This document shows positions 1-5,140 of a stretch of 6,738 nt of DNA, piece after piece. Source of the stretch: Clostridium sp. UBA3947 (GTDB lineage Bacteria; Bacillota; Clostridia; Clostridiales; Clostridiaceae); contig DGDR01000163.1 of NCBI GenBank assembly GCA_002385545.1, positions 1 to 6,738 of the forward strand. The letters run 5' to 3'. Every line of letters starts with the position of its first letter. Within the stretch, counting starts at the first letter, position 1. The notes beneath the pieces are model-generated. The model worked only from the letters and a program-made list of their open reading frames with translations, was not told the DNA's origin and ran no database searches. Position numbers and translations under genes: made by a program.

Positions 1-929
1 TAGGCATATTTTCCGCGAGTTAATGTAGGACAAGAAGCTGGTTCTACAGCAATAAAATGTGGATTTGCTTTACCTAGAAGTTTATCCTGCATAAAAGGTG
101 CTATTAGTCCACCCAAATTGGAGCCGCCTCCAGCAGAGCCTATAATAATATCTGGATATTCATCTATTTTTTCCATAGCTTTCTTTGCTTCTAATCCGAT
201 AATGGATTGATGTAGTAATACTTGATTTAATACGGATCCAAGGACATATTTGCAGTTTTTTTCTTTAACAGCGTGTTCTATAGCTTCTGAAATAGCACAA
301 CCGAGGCTACCGCCATTATCTGGATTTTTAGCTAGAATAGCTCTACCAACTTCAGTATTTGTTGAAGGACTAGGTATTACATTAGCACCGAAGGTTTCCA
401 TAATTGCTTTACGATAAGGCTTCTGTTGAGATGAAACCTTAACCATATAAACTGTTAAAGGTATTCCAAAATATGCACAAGCTTCTGAAAGTGCTGTACC
501 CCATTGACCAGCTCCTGTTTCTGTAGTCAAAGAAGTAATGCCTTGCTTTTTAGCATAGTAAACTTGGGCTACCGCTGAATTTAATTTATGGCTTCCAGAG
601 GTATTATTACCTTCAAACTTATAATAGATTTTAGCCGGTGTATTAAGAGCTTTCTCCAAATTATAGGCTCTACATAGTGGAGAAGGACGATAAATTTTAT
701 AAAAGTTTAGAACTTCCTCTGGGATATCAATGTATCTATTTTCTTTATCCATTTCCTGTTTAGCTAATTCTTCACAAAATACAGGCAAAAAGTCTTCCAA
801 TACAGCCTCTTTCATAGTAGCTGGATTAATATAAGGATCAGGTTGCTCCTTCATGTCGGCTCTTAAATTATACCATTGCTTTGGAATTTCATCTTCTGAT
901 AAATAAATTCTGTATGGAATTTTAGTCAT
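1..929 (-). CDS. trpB: Stand-alone tryptophan synthase beta chain, TrpB2 type (partial, 3' end off the left edge)
   Basis: PLP enzyme expected to condense indole with L-serine to give L-tryptophan in the cytoplasm. The ATG at 929 is preceded by GAAAGGAG (938-945) with an 8-nt gap. About 309 residues are visible; the TrpB2 family is about 450 residues, so roughly the last third is missing. The N-terminal extension (YRIYLSEDEIPKQWYNL, residues 6-22) is typical of TrpB2 rather than the classical TrpB1 that pairs with TrpA. The PLP lysine is K115 in SGSHKLNSA. The ETGAGQWG stretch (137-144) and the glycine-rich phosphate loop GSAGGGSNLGG (264-274) are intact. No trpA or other trp gene lies within the window on the upstream side, which fits a stand-alone or indole-salvage role, but downstream genes are not visible. 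Expression should be controlled by the Trp T-box directly upstream. Family assignment is strong; the physiological role is inferred. Confidence 0.93.
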   Translation of the reverse strand, partial: MTKIPYRIYLSEDEIPKQWYNLRADMKEQPDPYINPATMKEAVLEDFLPVFCEELAKQEMDKENRYIDIPEEVLNFYKIYRPSPLCRAYNLEKALNTPAKIYYKFEGNNTSGSHKLNSAVAQVYYAKKQGITSLTTETGAGQWGTALSEACAYFGIPLTVYMVKVSSQQKPYRKAIMETFGANVIPSPSTNTEVGRAILAKNPDNGGSLGCAISEAIEHAVKEKNCKYVLGSVLNQVLLHQSIIGLEAKKAMEKIDEYPDIIIGSAGGGSNLGGLIAPFMQDKLLGKANPHFIAVEPASCPTLTRGKYA

Positions 930-937
930 AGGTATTT

Positions 938-945
938 CTCCTTTC
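938..945 (-). promoter_or_regulatory. Ribosome binding site of trpB2
   Basis: GAAAGGAG on the minus strand, 8 nt before the ATG at 929. It supports that start. It lies after the T-box terminator, so translation depends on transcriptional read-through. Confidence 0.8.
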
Positions 946-993
946 AAAATAAGAATTTAAATTAAGTGAGATTTCTGTGTATTTATAAATATA

Positions 994-1029
994 CAAAAAA
1001 GCTCTTGCCCCTATGAAGGGACAAGAGCT
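994..1029 (-). terminator. Intrinsic terminator of the Trp T-box leader
   Basis: On the minus strand, a stem of about 12 bp (plus coordinates 1000-1011 against 1018-1029, with one U-G pair) closes a 6-nt loop and is followed by a run of U (995-1000). Its 5' arm contains a CCC that can instead pair with the GGG of the T-box sequence to make the antiterminator. This is the regulated terminator of the riboswitch. Confidence 0.9.
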
Positions 1030-1259
1030 GTACGTCCTGCGATACCACCCTAATTGGTTATAAATAACCCACTCAAATCATATACAATAATATATGCTCA
1101 GTTGATAACGGGTAGAGCTCCCGGCAGCGCCTACTTAACAAGTGTTCGGACTGCCCTCGTAAGTCCATTCAACTATATATTTGCTATCGGTTCTCAGCTA
1201 CCCCGATTCTCTGTGAGCAAATATTATAGCCTACTTCTCTTACTCATCGGTTTATTGTT
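994..1259 (-). ncRNA. T-box riboswitch leader, tryptophan specific (UGG specifier)
   Basis: Cis-acting leader RNA that senses uncharged tRNA-Trp and prevents termination ahead of trpB2. Read on the minus strand, Stem I has a basal helix (1239-1243 with 1159-1163), an AGTA-box region (1230-1237), a long helix (1216-1223 with 1178-1185) and a distal helix (1203-1206 with 1187-1190). The specifier codon UGG lies at 1165-1167, followed by the expected purine. A Stem III-like CGGG/CCCG hairpin is at 1109-1123, and a further hairpin GGTTAT/ATAACC is at 1056-1069. The T-box sequence AGGGTGGTATCGC (1039-1051) matches the family consensus with minor changes and carries the UGGN bulge that pairs with the tRNA acceptor end. 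The terminator follows at once. Specifier and downstream gene agree, which makes the Trp assignment firm. Confidence 0.95.
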
Positions 1260-1266
1260 TAAATAT

Positions 1267-1295
1267 ATATTAATTTACATTTCCTAACTTGTCAA
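1267..1295 (-). promoter_or_regulatory. Sigma-A promoter of the T-box/trpB2 transcript
   Basis: On the minus strand, a consensus -35 TTGACA (1290-1295), a 17-bp spacer and a near-consensus -10 TAATAT (1267-1272). Transcription would begin near 1259-1260, just before the first T-box helix. An excellent match in sequence and position. Confidence 0.85.
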
Positions 1296-1410
1296 GTGCA
1301 TAAATATAAAATTTTTATGTATATGACTTATAAAAAAAGATGTTCAATTTGTTGATTAAAATAGCGAGAAAAATGTCGAATAATTTGATAATTTTTGTTA
1401 TGAAAATGAT

Positions 1411-1439
1411 TCTATTTTAGCATATAAATTTTGTATAAT
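1411..1439 (+). promoter_or_regulatory. Probable sigma-A promoter of the alpha-amylase gene
   Basis: A perfect -10 TATAAT lies at 1434-1439, with only a poor -35 candidate (TCTATT, 1411-1416) at 17 bp. The start would be near 1446, giving a leader of about 88 nt and placing the cre-like operator at about +20 to +33. A weak -35 is common in regulated promoters, but the assignment rests mainly on the -10 box and on position. Confidence 0.55.
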
Positions 1440-1465
1440 TAAATTGCAAATAATACTGTATGCTT

Positions 1466-1479
1466 TGAAACCGTTGCCA
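1466..1479 (+). promoter_or_regulatory. cre-like operator (CcpA/LacI-family site)
   Basis: TGAAACCGTTGCCA fits the cre consensus TGWNANCGNTNWCA with one mismatch. It lies downstream of the likely start of the amylase transcript, where CcpA bound to HPr-Ser-P would block elongation when preferred sugars are present. Amylase genes are classic cre-controlled genes (amyE/amyO in Bacillus). A dedicated LacI-type maltose regulator is an alternative ligand for this site. Confidence 0.65.
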
Positions 1480-1498
1480 ATATAAATATTTATATTGG
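1477..1498 (+). repeat. Perfect 22-bp palindrome in the amylase leader
   Basis: CCAATATAAAT and its exact reverse complement abut without a spacer, giving an 11-bp inverted repeat. It shares its first three bases with the cre-like site and ends about 20 nt before the ribosome binding site. It could be a second operator for a dimeric regulator or, in RNA, a 5'-UTR hairpin. It has no U-run after it, so it is not a terminator. Confidence 0.8.
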
Positions 1499-1518
1499 TA
1501 TTAGGTATAAAAAATTTA

Positions 1519-1526
1519 AAAGGAGG
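1519..1526 (+). promoter_or_regulatory. Strong ribosome binding site of the alpha-amylase gene
   Basis: AAAGGAGG, a near-perfect anti-Shine-Dalgarno match, 7 nt before the ATG at 1534. It settles the start codon and suggests high translation. Confidence 0.85.
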
Positions 1527-1533
1527 AAGGTAA

Positions 1534-3084
1534 ATGTTTAAACACAAGAAAAAGATAGCTTTACTTCTATCTCTAATTGTTTTAGTTGCATCTGTGATTT
1601 TTTACAAAAGAGATAAAGTAAAAACAGAAGCTGCAACGACTATCAATGGCACAATGATCCAGTATTTTGAGTGGGATCTGCCAAATGACGGTCAATTATG
1701 GAACAAGCTTAAGAATAATGCTTCTGCACTAAAGAATTCTGGATTCACTGCAGTTTGGCTTCCACCTCCATATAAGGGAACAAGCCAAGGAGATGTAGGT
1801 TATGGAGTTTACGACCTATACGATTTAGGTGAATTCAATCAAAAAGGAACGGTAAGAACCAAGTATGGTACAAAGTCTGAGTTACAATCAGCTATAAGTG
1901 CACTAAAGAATAACAGCATACAGGTATATGGAGATGTAGTATTAAATCATAAAATGGGTGCAGATGCCACTGAAACAGTTTCTGCAGTAGAAGTAAGCGA
2001 AACAAATAGAAATGTAGTTACCTCCGGTTCTTATGATATTTCAGCATGGACTTCTTTCACTTTCCCAGGAAGAGGTAATACTTATTCTAGCTTTAAGTGG
2101 AAATGGTACCATTTTGATGGTGTAGATTGGGATCAAAGTCGTTCATTAAAGAGAATTTACAGATTTAATGGTACAGGAAAAGCTTGGGACTGGGAAGTTG
2201 ATACAGAATTCGGTAACTATGATTACTTAATGGGTGCCGATATAGACATGGAACATCCTGAAGTTGTTACTGAACTAAAGAATTGGGGAAGATGGTACAC
2301 AAACACCTTAAATTTAGATGGTTATAGAATAGATGCAGTTAAACATATTAAGTTTGATTTCTACAAAGATTGGTTAAATTATCAAAGAAGCTCTTCAGGT
2401 AAAGAACTTTTCGCAGTAGGAGAATATTGGAGCAGCGATTTATCTAAGCTTCAAAATTATATATCAAAGACAGGAAGAACTATGTCCTTATTCGATGTTC
2501 CACTTCATATGAATTTCTATAATGCATCAAATAGTGGTGGATATTATGACATGAGAAATTTACGCAATTCAACCTTAGTGTCTTCCGATCCTACTAAAGC
2601 AGTTACTTTTGTAGATAATCATGACACTCAACCTGGTCAATCTCTTGAATCCTTTGTTCAAACTTGGTTTAAACCAATTGCTTATACCTTTATTTTAACT
2701 CGTGAACAAGGATATCCATGTGTGTTCTATGGAGATTATTATGGAATTCCATCTAGAAATATTCCATCTCTTAAGATTCAAATAGACAAGCTGATGGTAG
2801 CAAGAACTAAGTATGCTTATGGTACTCAACATGATTACTTTGATCATAATGATATTGTAGGATGGACAAGAGAAGGAGATTCCTCTCATGCTAAATCAGG
2901 CTTAGCTGCTATAGTAACTGATGGTCCTGGAGGATCTAAATGGATGTATGTTGGAAAACAGCATGCAGGAAAAGTATTCTATGATATTACAGGGAATAGA
3001 AGCGACAAAGTTACTATTAATTCCGATGGATGGGGCCAATTCTTTGTAAATGGTGGCTCATATTCAGTTTACGTTCAACAATAA
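1534..3084 (+). CDS. Alpha-amylase, GH13 liquefying type (AmyL-like), exported
   Basis: Endo-acting enzyme that cleaves alpha-1,4 bonds in starch and glycogen outside the cell (EC 3.2.1.1). The 516 residues are collinear with B. licheniformis AmyL. The mature start resembles NGTMIQYFEW (38-47). Conserved region I is DVVLNH (134-139), region II LDGYRIDAVKH (261-271) with nucleophile D267, region III VGEYW with acid/base E297, and region IV FVDNHD with D364. Domain B carries the WYHFDG and AWDW segments (calcium binding in the family), and the all-beta C domain ends in YVQQ. The N-terminus has a KHKKK n-region and a hydrophobic stretch (8-24), followed by a charged KRDKVKTEA, so cleavage near residue 33-34 is possible but an uncleaved anchor cannot be excluded. 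No starch-binding module or sortase motif is present. The gene stands alone between its own leader and terminator, and is probably repressed by sugars through the cre-like site. Confidence 0.95.
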   Translation: MFKHKKKIALLLSLIVLVASVIFYKRDKVKTEAATTINGTMIQYFEWDLPNDGQLWNKLKNNASALKNSGFTAVWLPPPYKGTSQGDVGYGVYDLYDLGEFNQKGTVRTKYGTKSELQSAISALKNNSIQVYGDVVLNHKMGADATETVSAVEVSETNRNVVTSGSYDISAWTSFTFPGRGNTYSSFKWKWYHFDGVDWDQSRSLKRIYRFNGTGKAWDWEVDTEFGNYDYLMGADIDMEHPEVVTELKNWGRWYTNTLNLDGYRIDAVKHIKFDFYKDWLNYQRSSSGKELFAVGEYWSSDLSKLQNYISKTGRTMSLFDVPLHMNFYNASNSGGYYDMRNLRNSTLVSSDPTKAVTFVDNHDTQPGQSLESFVQTWFKPIAYTFILTREQGYPCVFYGDYYGIPSRNIPSLKIQIDKLMVARTKYAYGTQHDYFDHNDIVGWTREGDSSHAKSGLAAIVTDGPGGSKWMYVGKQHAGKVFYDITGNRSDKVTINSDGWGQFFVNGGSYSVYVQQ

Positions 3085-3090
3085 AATAAG

Positions 3091-3118
3091 ACTGCCAGCT
3101 TAGTCTGGCAGTTTTTTA
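3091..3118 (+). terminator. Intrinsic terminator of the alpha-amylase gene
   Basis: ACTGCCAG (3091-3098) pairs perfectly with CTGGCAGT (3105-3112) around a 6-nt loop, followed by a T-run. It starts 6 bp after the stop codon and closes a single-gene transcription unit. Confidence 0.92.
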
Positions 3119-3219
3119 TATGCCTTTTTAAATTCGAATTATATCCCAGTTTTATATATTAAAGTTATATAAATATAGAATTTTATGCATAATAAGCTTA
3201 AGTTTGAAAATACTATGAC

Positions 3220-3225
3220 TATAAT
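3220..3225 (+). promoter_or_regulatory. Possible -10 box of the recombinase gene
   Basis: A perfect TATAAT lies 20 bp before the ATG at 3246, but no good -35 is found at 16-18 bp. If used, the leader would be only about 14 nt and would begin at the ribosome binding site AGGTGAT (3234-3240). Since a terminator precedes this region, the gene needs a promoter here; this is the best candidate. Confidence 0.35.
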
Positions 3226-3245
3226 TTAGATGTAGGTGATGGTAT

Positions 3246-3911
3246 ATGAAAGTTTCAATTGGAAAAGCAGCAAAGGAAGCTGGGGTAACTGTAACAACAT
3301 TAAGGGAATGGGATAAGGCTGGGAAAGTTGTTTCTGAAAGAACCCCTGGCGGACATAGAAGATATGAAATAGAATCAGTGTTAAGCTATGCCAACAGAAA
3401 TAAAAAATGTGAAAAGATTACTGCTATATATACTAGAATTTCAAATACTGTGGATCAAAGTGAATTAGAAAAGCAAAAAGAAATCTTACAGTTGTATTGT
3501 GCTTCTAAAGGTTGGAAGTATAAAACCATAGAGGATATTGGATCGGCCCTTAACTATAATAGAGCTGGCTTATTAGAACTTATTAAACTTATAGAAACTA
3601 ACAAGCTTGAAAGGATAGTTTTGAATTATAAGGATAGATTACTGCGGTTTGGAAACGAGCTAATAAAGGAAATCTGTAAGTATCATAATGTAGAAATTGT
3701 AATAGTAACAGAAGATGAAGAAAAATGCTACGAAGAAGAGTTAATAGAAGATACATTGTCAATAATAACCATGTTTTCAGCAAAGCTTTATGGAAATAGA
3801 AGTCGTAAATATAAGGCGATTTTAGATGAAGCTAAAAAATTATTTAATTGCAAAGATGAAAAAGAGCATCAAGATGCAAAAGATACAAAAAAATCTCAGT
3901 CTTGTGGGTAA
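3246..3911 (+). CDS. tnpA: IS607-family serine recombinase/transposase (TnpA), orphan
   Basis: Small serine recombinase of the IS607 type, which moves DNA through a serine-linked intermediate. Residues 3-50 form a MerR-like winged helix (SIGKAAKEAGVTVTTLREWD, then RTPGGHRRY), which is the IS607 arrangement with the DNA-binding domain first. The catalytic domain follows: AIYTRIS (60-66) with probable nucleophile S66, the EDIGSALNYNR segment (96-106), and YKDRLLRFG (128-136) with the conserved arginines. The segment EEELIEDTLSIITMFSAKLYGNRSRK (163-188) matches the family's end of the catalytic domain. The 221-residue length is usual, though the last 25 residues form a Lys/Asp-rich tail. All visible key positions look intact. 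No TnpB/Fanzor-like RNA-guided nuclease gene lies next to it; what follows is an unrelated 65-residue gene. It may be a relic of an IS607 element, a TnpB-free element, or a domesticated recombinase. The ribosome binding site is modest. Confidence 0.88.
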   Translation: MKVSIGKAAKEAGVTVTTLREWDKAGKVVSERTPGGHRRYEIESVLSYANRNKKCEKITAIYTRISNTVDQSELEKQKEILQLYCASKGWKYKTIEDIGSALNYNRAGLLELIKLIETNKLERIVLNYKDRLLRFGNELIKEICKYHNVEIVIVTEDEEKCYEEELIEDTLSIITMFSAKLYGNRSRKYKAILDEAKKLFNCKDEKEHQDAKDTKKSQSCG

Positions 3912-3971
3912 TTAAAATTAATTTGCTTTATTGATAGTAATAGTATATTTATACTTGAACAAGAGAAAATT

Positions 3972-3979
3972 GGAGGAGA
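3972..3979 (+). promoter_or_regulatory. Ribosome binding site of the 65-residue gene
   Basis: GGAGGAGA lies 9 nt before the ATG at 3989. It is a strong match and the main reason to accept this short ORF as a gene. Confidence 0.75.
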
Positions 3980-3988
3980 AAGAAGGAT

Positions 3989-4186
3989 ATGATAGATTTT
4001 CAACAGGCCGATTATAATAGTCGTATGATGGAGTTAAAAGCAGAAGAGGAAAGACTTGAAAAGTATTTAGCTAATAATTCTGCTTCAATGACAGACAATG
4101 ATGTAAAGAGGTTAAAGCATACCTTGACAGGTATAAAAATGGAGCAAGAGGAGATAAGACAGATAGTAGATGGTGGATTCTATTAG
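3989..4186 (+). CDS. Small helical protein of unknown function (65 aa)
   Basis: I do not recognise this family. The protein is soluble and charged, with no signal peptide or membrane segment. It appears to form two helices: residues 9-30, rich in Glu/Lys with heptad-like leucines (MELKAEEERLEKYL), and 37-60 (DNDVKRLKHTLTGIKMEQEEI), joined by NNSASMT. A short coiled-coil hairpin is the natural reading. A strong ribosome binding site precedes it and a terminator begins 22 bp after its stop, so it is very likely expressed. It lies 77 bp after the recombinase gene in the same direction, with no terminator between, so it may be co-transcribed; no clear promoter of its own is visible. No functional link to the recombinase can be shown. 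Confidence 0.75.
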   Translation: MIDFQQADYNSRMMELKAEEERLEKYLANNSASMTDNDVKRLKHTLTGIKMEQEEIRQIVDGGFY

Positions 4187-4207
4187 CAAAACAATAATAA
4201 TTTGACT

Positions 4208-4252
4208 ATTAAGACCCTATGTCGTTTATTATCCCAAGGGTCTTAATTTTTT
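4208..4252 (+). terminator. Intrinsic terminator after the 65-residue gene
   Basis: ATTAAGACCCT (4208-4218) pairs perfectly over 11 bp with AGGGTCTTAAT (4237-4247) around an 18-nt loop, followed by a T-run to 4252. It ends the recombinase/small-protein transcription unit. Confidence 0.88.
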
Positions 4253-4456
4253 ATCTTGTTTCCTAATTTAAATAATGAATTGAAAAAGGCATTAACAATG
4301 ATTTCCAGGGAAATATTTATAGACCTTTTGAATTAGAATACACAAATGTTTTTTAGAGATGATAAATGCATATTAAGCAAAAGAATAATTCATTGAAAGT
4401 AAGGAGTTTCTTTTGAGAGTATTAATGATAGTATACCTGTTATTTTAAAGGAAGTA

Positions 4457-4669
4457 GTGGGAGTGATAGATGAGAAGTCTTTGAAACAGGAAGTTGATTA
4501 TCTAACTAAAGAATTAAACTCCAAGGGAATAGATGAAGGTATTTTGCTATCGACGAAAGTCAGTACAGAGCAGTTAGCTGTAGCTAAATTTTTAGGAAGC
4601 GAAATTTTTTTCGGTTTTAAAAGTGAGGTTCATCCTAATTTGAAGATATTCCATTGTTTATTTCCTTGA
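4457..4669 (+). CDS. Short hypothetical ORF, possibly a gene remnant
   Basis: Function not recognised. The ORF opens with GTG codons at 4457 or, better placed after AAAGGAAG (4447-4454), at 4463. The predicted sequence (DEKSLKQEVDYLTKELNSKG, then STEQLAVAKFLGSEI) looks like real soluble helical protein rather than random AT-rich translation. The same frame stays open upstream to 4403 and still reads like protein (ESINDSIPVILKEVV), but has no standard start codon there. A good ribosome binding site (AAGGAG, 4401-4406) sits just where a lost start would be expected. The 3' end overlaps the tail of the convergent DUF2382 gene by 35 bp, and its last residues look unrelated to the rest. I favour a fragment that lost its start and its 3' part, but a short expressed protein is possible. 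Confidence 0.4.
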   Translation: MGVIDEKSLKQEVDYLTKELNSKGIDEGILLSTKVSTEQLAVAKFLGSEIFFGFKSEVHPNLKIFHCLFP

Positions 4670-5057
4670 TAATTGCTTTCCCAGAAGTTGATATATTAAG
4701 CTTTTCCTTCTTTAAGCTTACCTCTACTTGTTGAGTTTTTATACATTGCTTTTTAGATATCTCAATCTCTTGAAGCATTATAGGATGTTTTTTTATTTCT
4801 ATGCTTTCTTCTGTAAGCGGAATTTTTATGGTTTCAATGTTTTGATTTTCTATATTTGAATTTGTGGGTTGTATGGTCTTTTTTTCTATTACAAGACGCT
4901 CCTGAATAATAGGAACTTTTATGGTTTTTTCGATGGTGACAGATTCTTTGTATATTTCTACCTGTGCTAGTTCATTCCACTTTTTTTCAATTGATAATTG
5001 TTCTTCTTTTAGTTGAAGGCTAGTAATAACTTCATCATCTTTAGTTGTATTATCCAT
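4635..5057 (-). CDS. DUF2382 (YsnF/AvaK-like) domain protein, second of a tandem pair
   Basis: Protein of 140 residues consisting almost entirely of one DUF2382-type domain; the molecular function of this family is not established, though members such as YsnF are linked with stress. The domain is two similar halves of about 45 residues: LQLKEEQLSIEKKWNELAQV...VPIIQERLVIEKK (15-60) and IKIPLTEESIEIKKHPIMLQEI...VEVSLKKEKLNI (77-122). Both alternate charged and hydrophobic residues as short beta strands. There is no signal peptide or membrane segment. The ATG at 5057 has a strong AAAGGAGG (5065-5072) at 7 nt. It follows the other DUF2382 gene by 83 bp, with a hairpin terminator between them. Its C-terminal tail after the domain has the same length as in its paralog, so the gene looks complete although it overlaps the convergent ORF. 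No clear terminator follows it. Confidence 0.85.
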   Translation of the reverse strand: MDNTTKDDEVITSLQLKEEQLSIEKKWNELAQVEIYKESVTIEKTIKVPIIQERLVIEKKTIQPTNSNIENQNIETIKIPLTEESIEIKKHPIMLQEIEISKKQCIKTQQVEVSLKKEKLNISTSGKAIIKEINNGISSN

Positions 5058-5064
5058 AACTAAA

Positions 5065-5072
5065 CCTCCTTT
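5065..5072 (-). promoter_or_regulatory. Ribosome binding site of the second DUF2382 gene
   Basis: AAAGGAGG on the minus strand, 7 nt before the ATG at 5057; a strong site that fixes the start. Confidence 0.8.
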
Positions 5073-5090
5073 AGGAATGTAGTGATTTTT

Positions 5091-5131
5091 AAAAACACTT
5101 CACTTATCTAAAATAGATAGGTGAAGTGTTT
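5091..5131 (-). terminator. Terminator or attenuator between the two DUF2382 genes
   Basis: A long hairpin: AAACACTTCAC (5093-5103) pairs with GTGAAGTGTTT (5121-5131), with a further 5-bp helix TATCT/AGATA inside after one mismatch and a 5-nt loop. On the minus strand it ends in five T, directly downstream of the first DUF2382 gene. The plus strand lacks a T-run, so it acts leftward. As the second gene has no obvious promoter of its own, partial read-through is likely. Confidence 0.75.
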
Positions 5132-5140
5132 CGATTATTA

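Noticed and set aside
1054..1287. 77-codon plus-strand ORF across the region upstream of trpB2
   Set aside because: It lies on the opposite strand of the T-box leader and promoter, whose RNA structure fully explains the sequence; it has no convincing ribosome binding site.
1401..1415. Fur-box-like stretch TGAAAATGATTCTAT near the amylase promoter
   Set aside because: Only the left half fits a 7-1-7 Fur motif, the right half has several mismatches, and iron control of an amylase is not expected in AT-rich DNA full of similar strings.
2695..2889. Minus-strand ORF of 64 codons
   Set aside because: It is entirely inside the alpha-amylase gene on the other strand, with no family resemblance.
3598..3783. 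Minus-strand ORF of 61 codons
   Set aside because: Antisense to the conserved part of the serine recombinase; its Leu-rich translation is a by-product of AT-rich coding DNA.
3942..3955. 14-bp inverted repeat AGTATA-TT-TATACT before the 65-residue gene
   Set aside because: Short and purely AT-rich in composition; no promoter is aligned with it, so an operator call is not supported.
4413..4448. TTG-initiated mini-ORF of 11 codons behind AAGGAG
   Set aside because: Too short and without recognisable content; more likely a by-product of a damaged gene start, as noted for 4401-4669.
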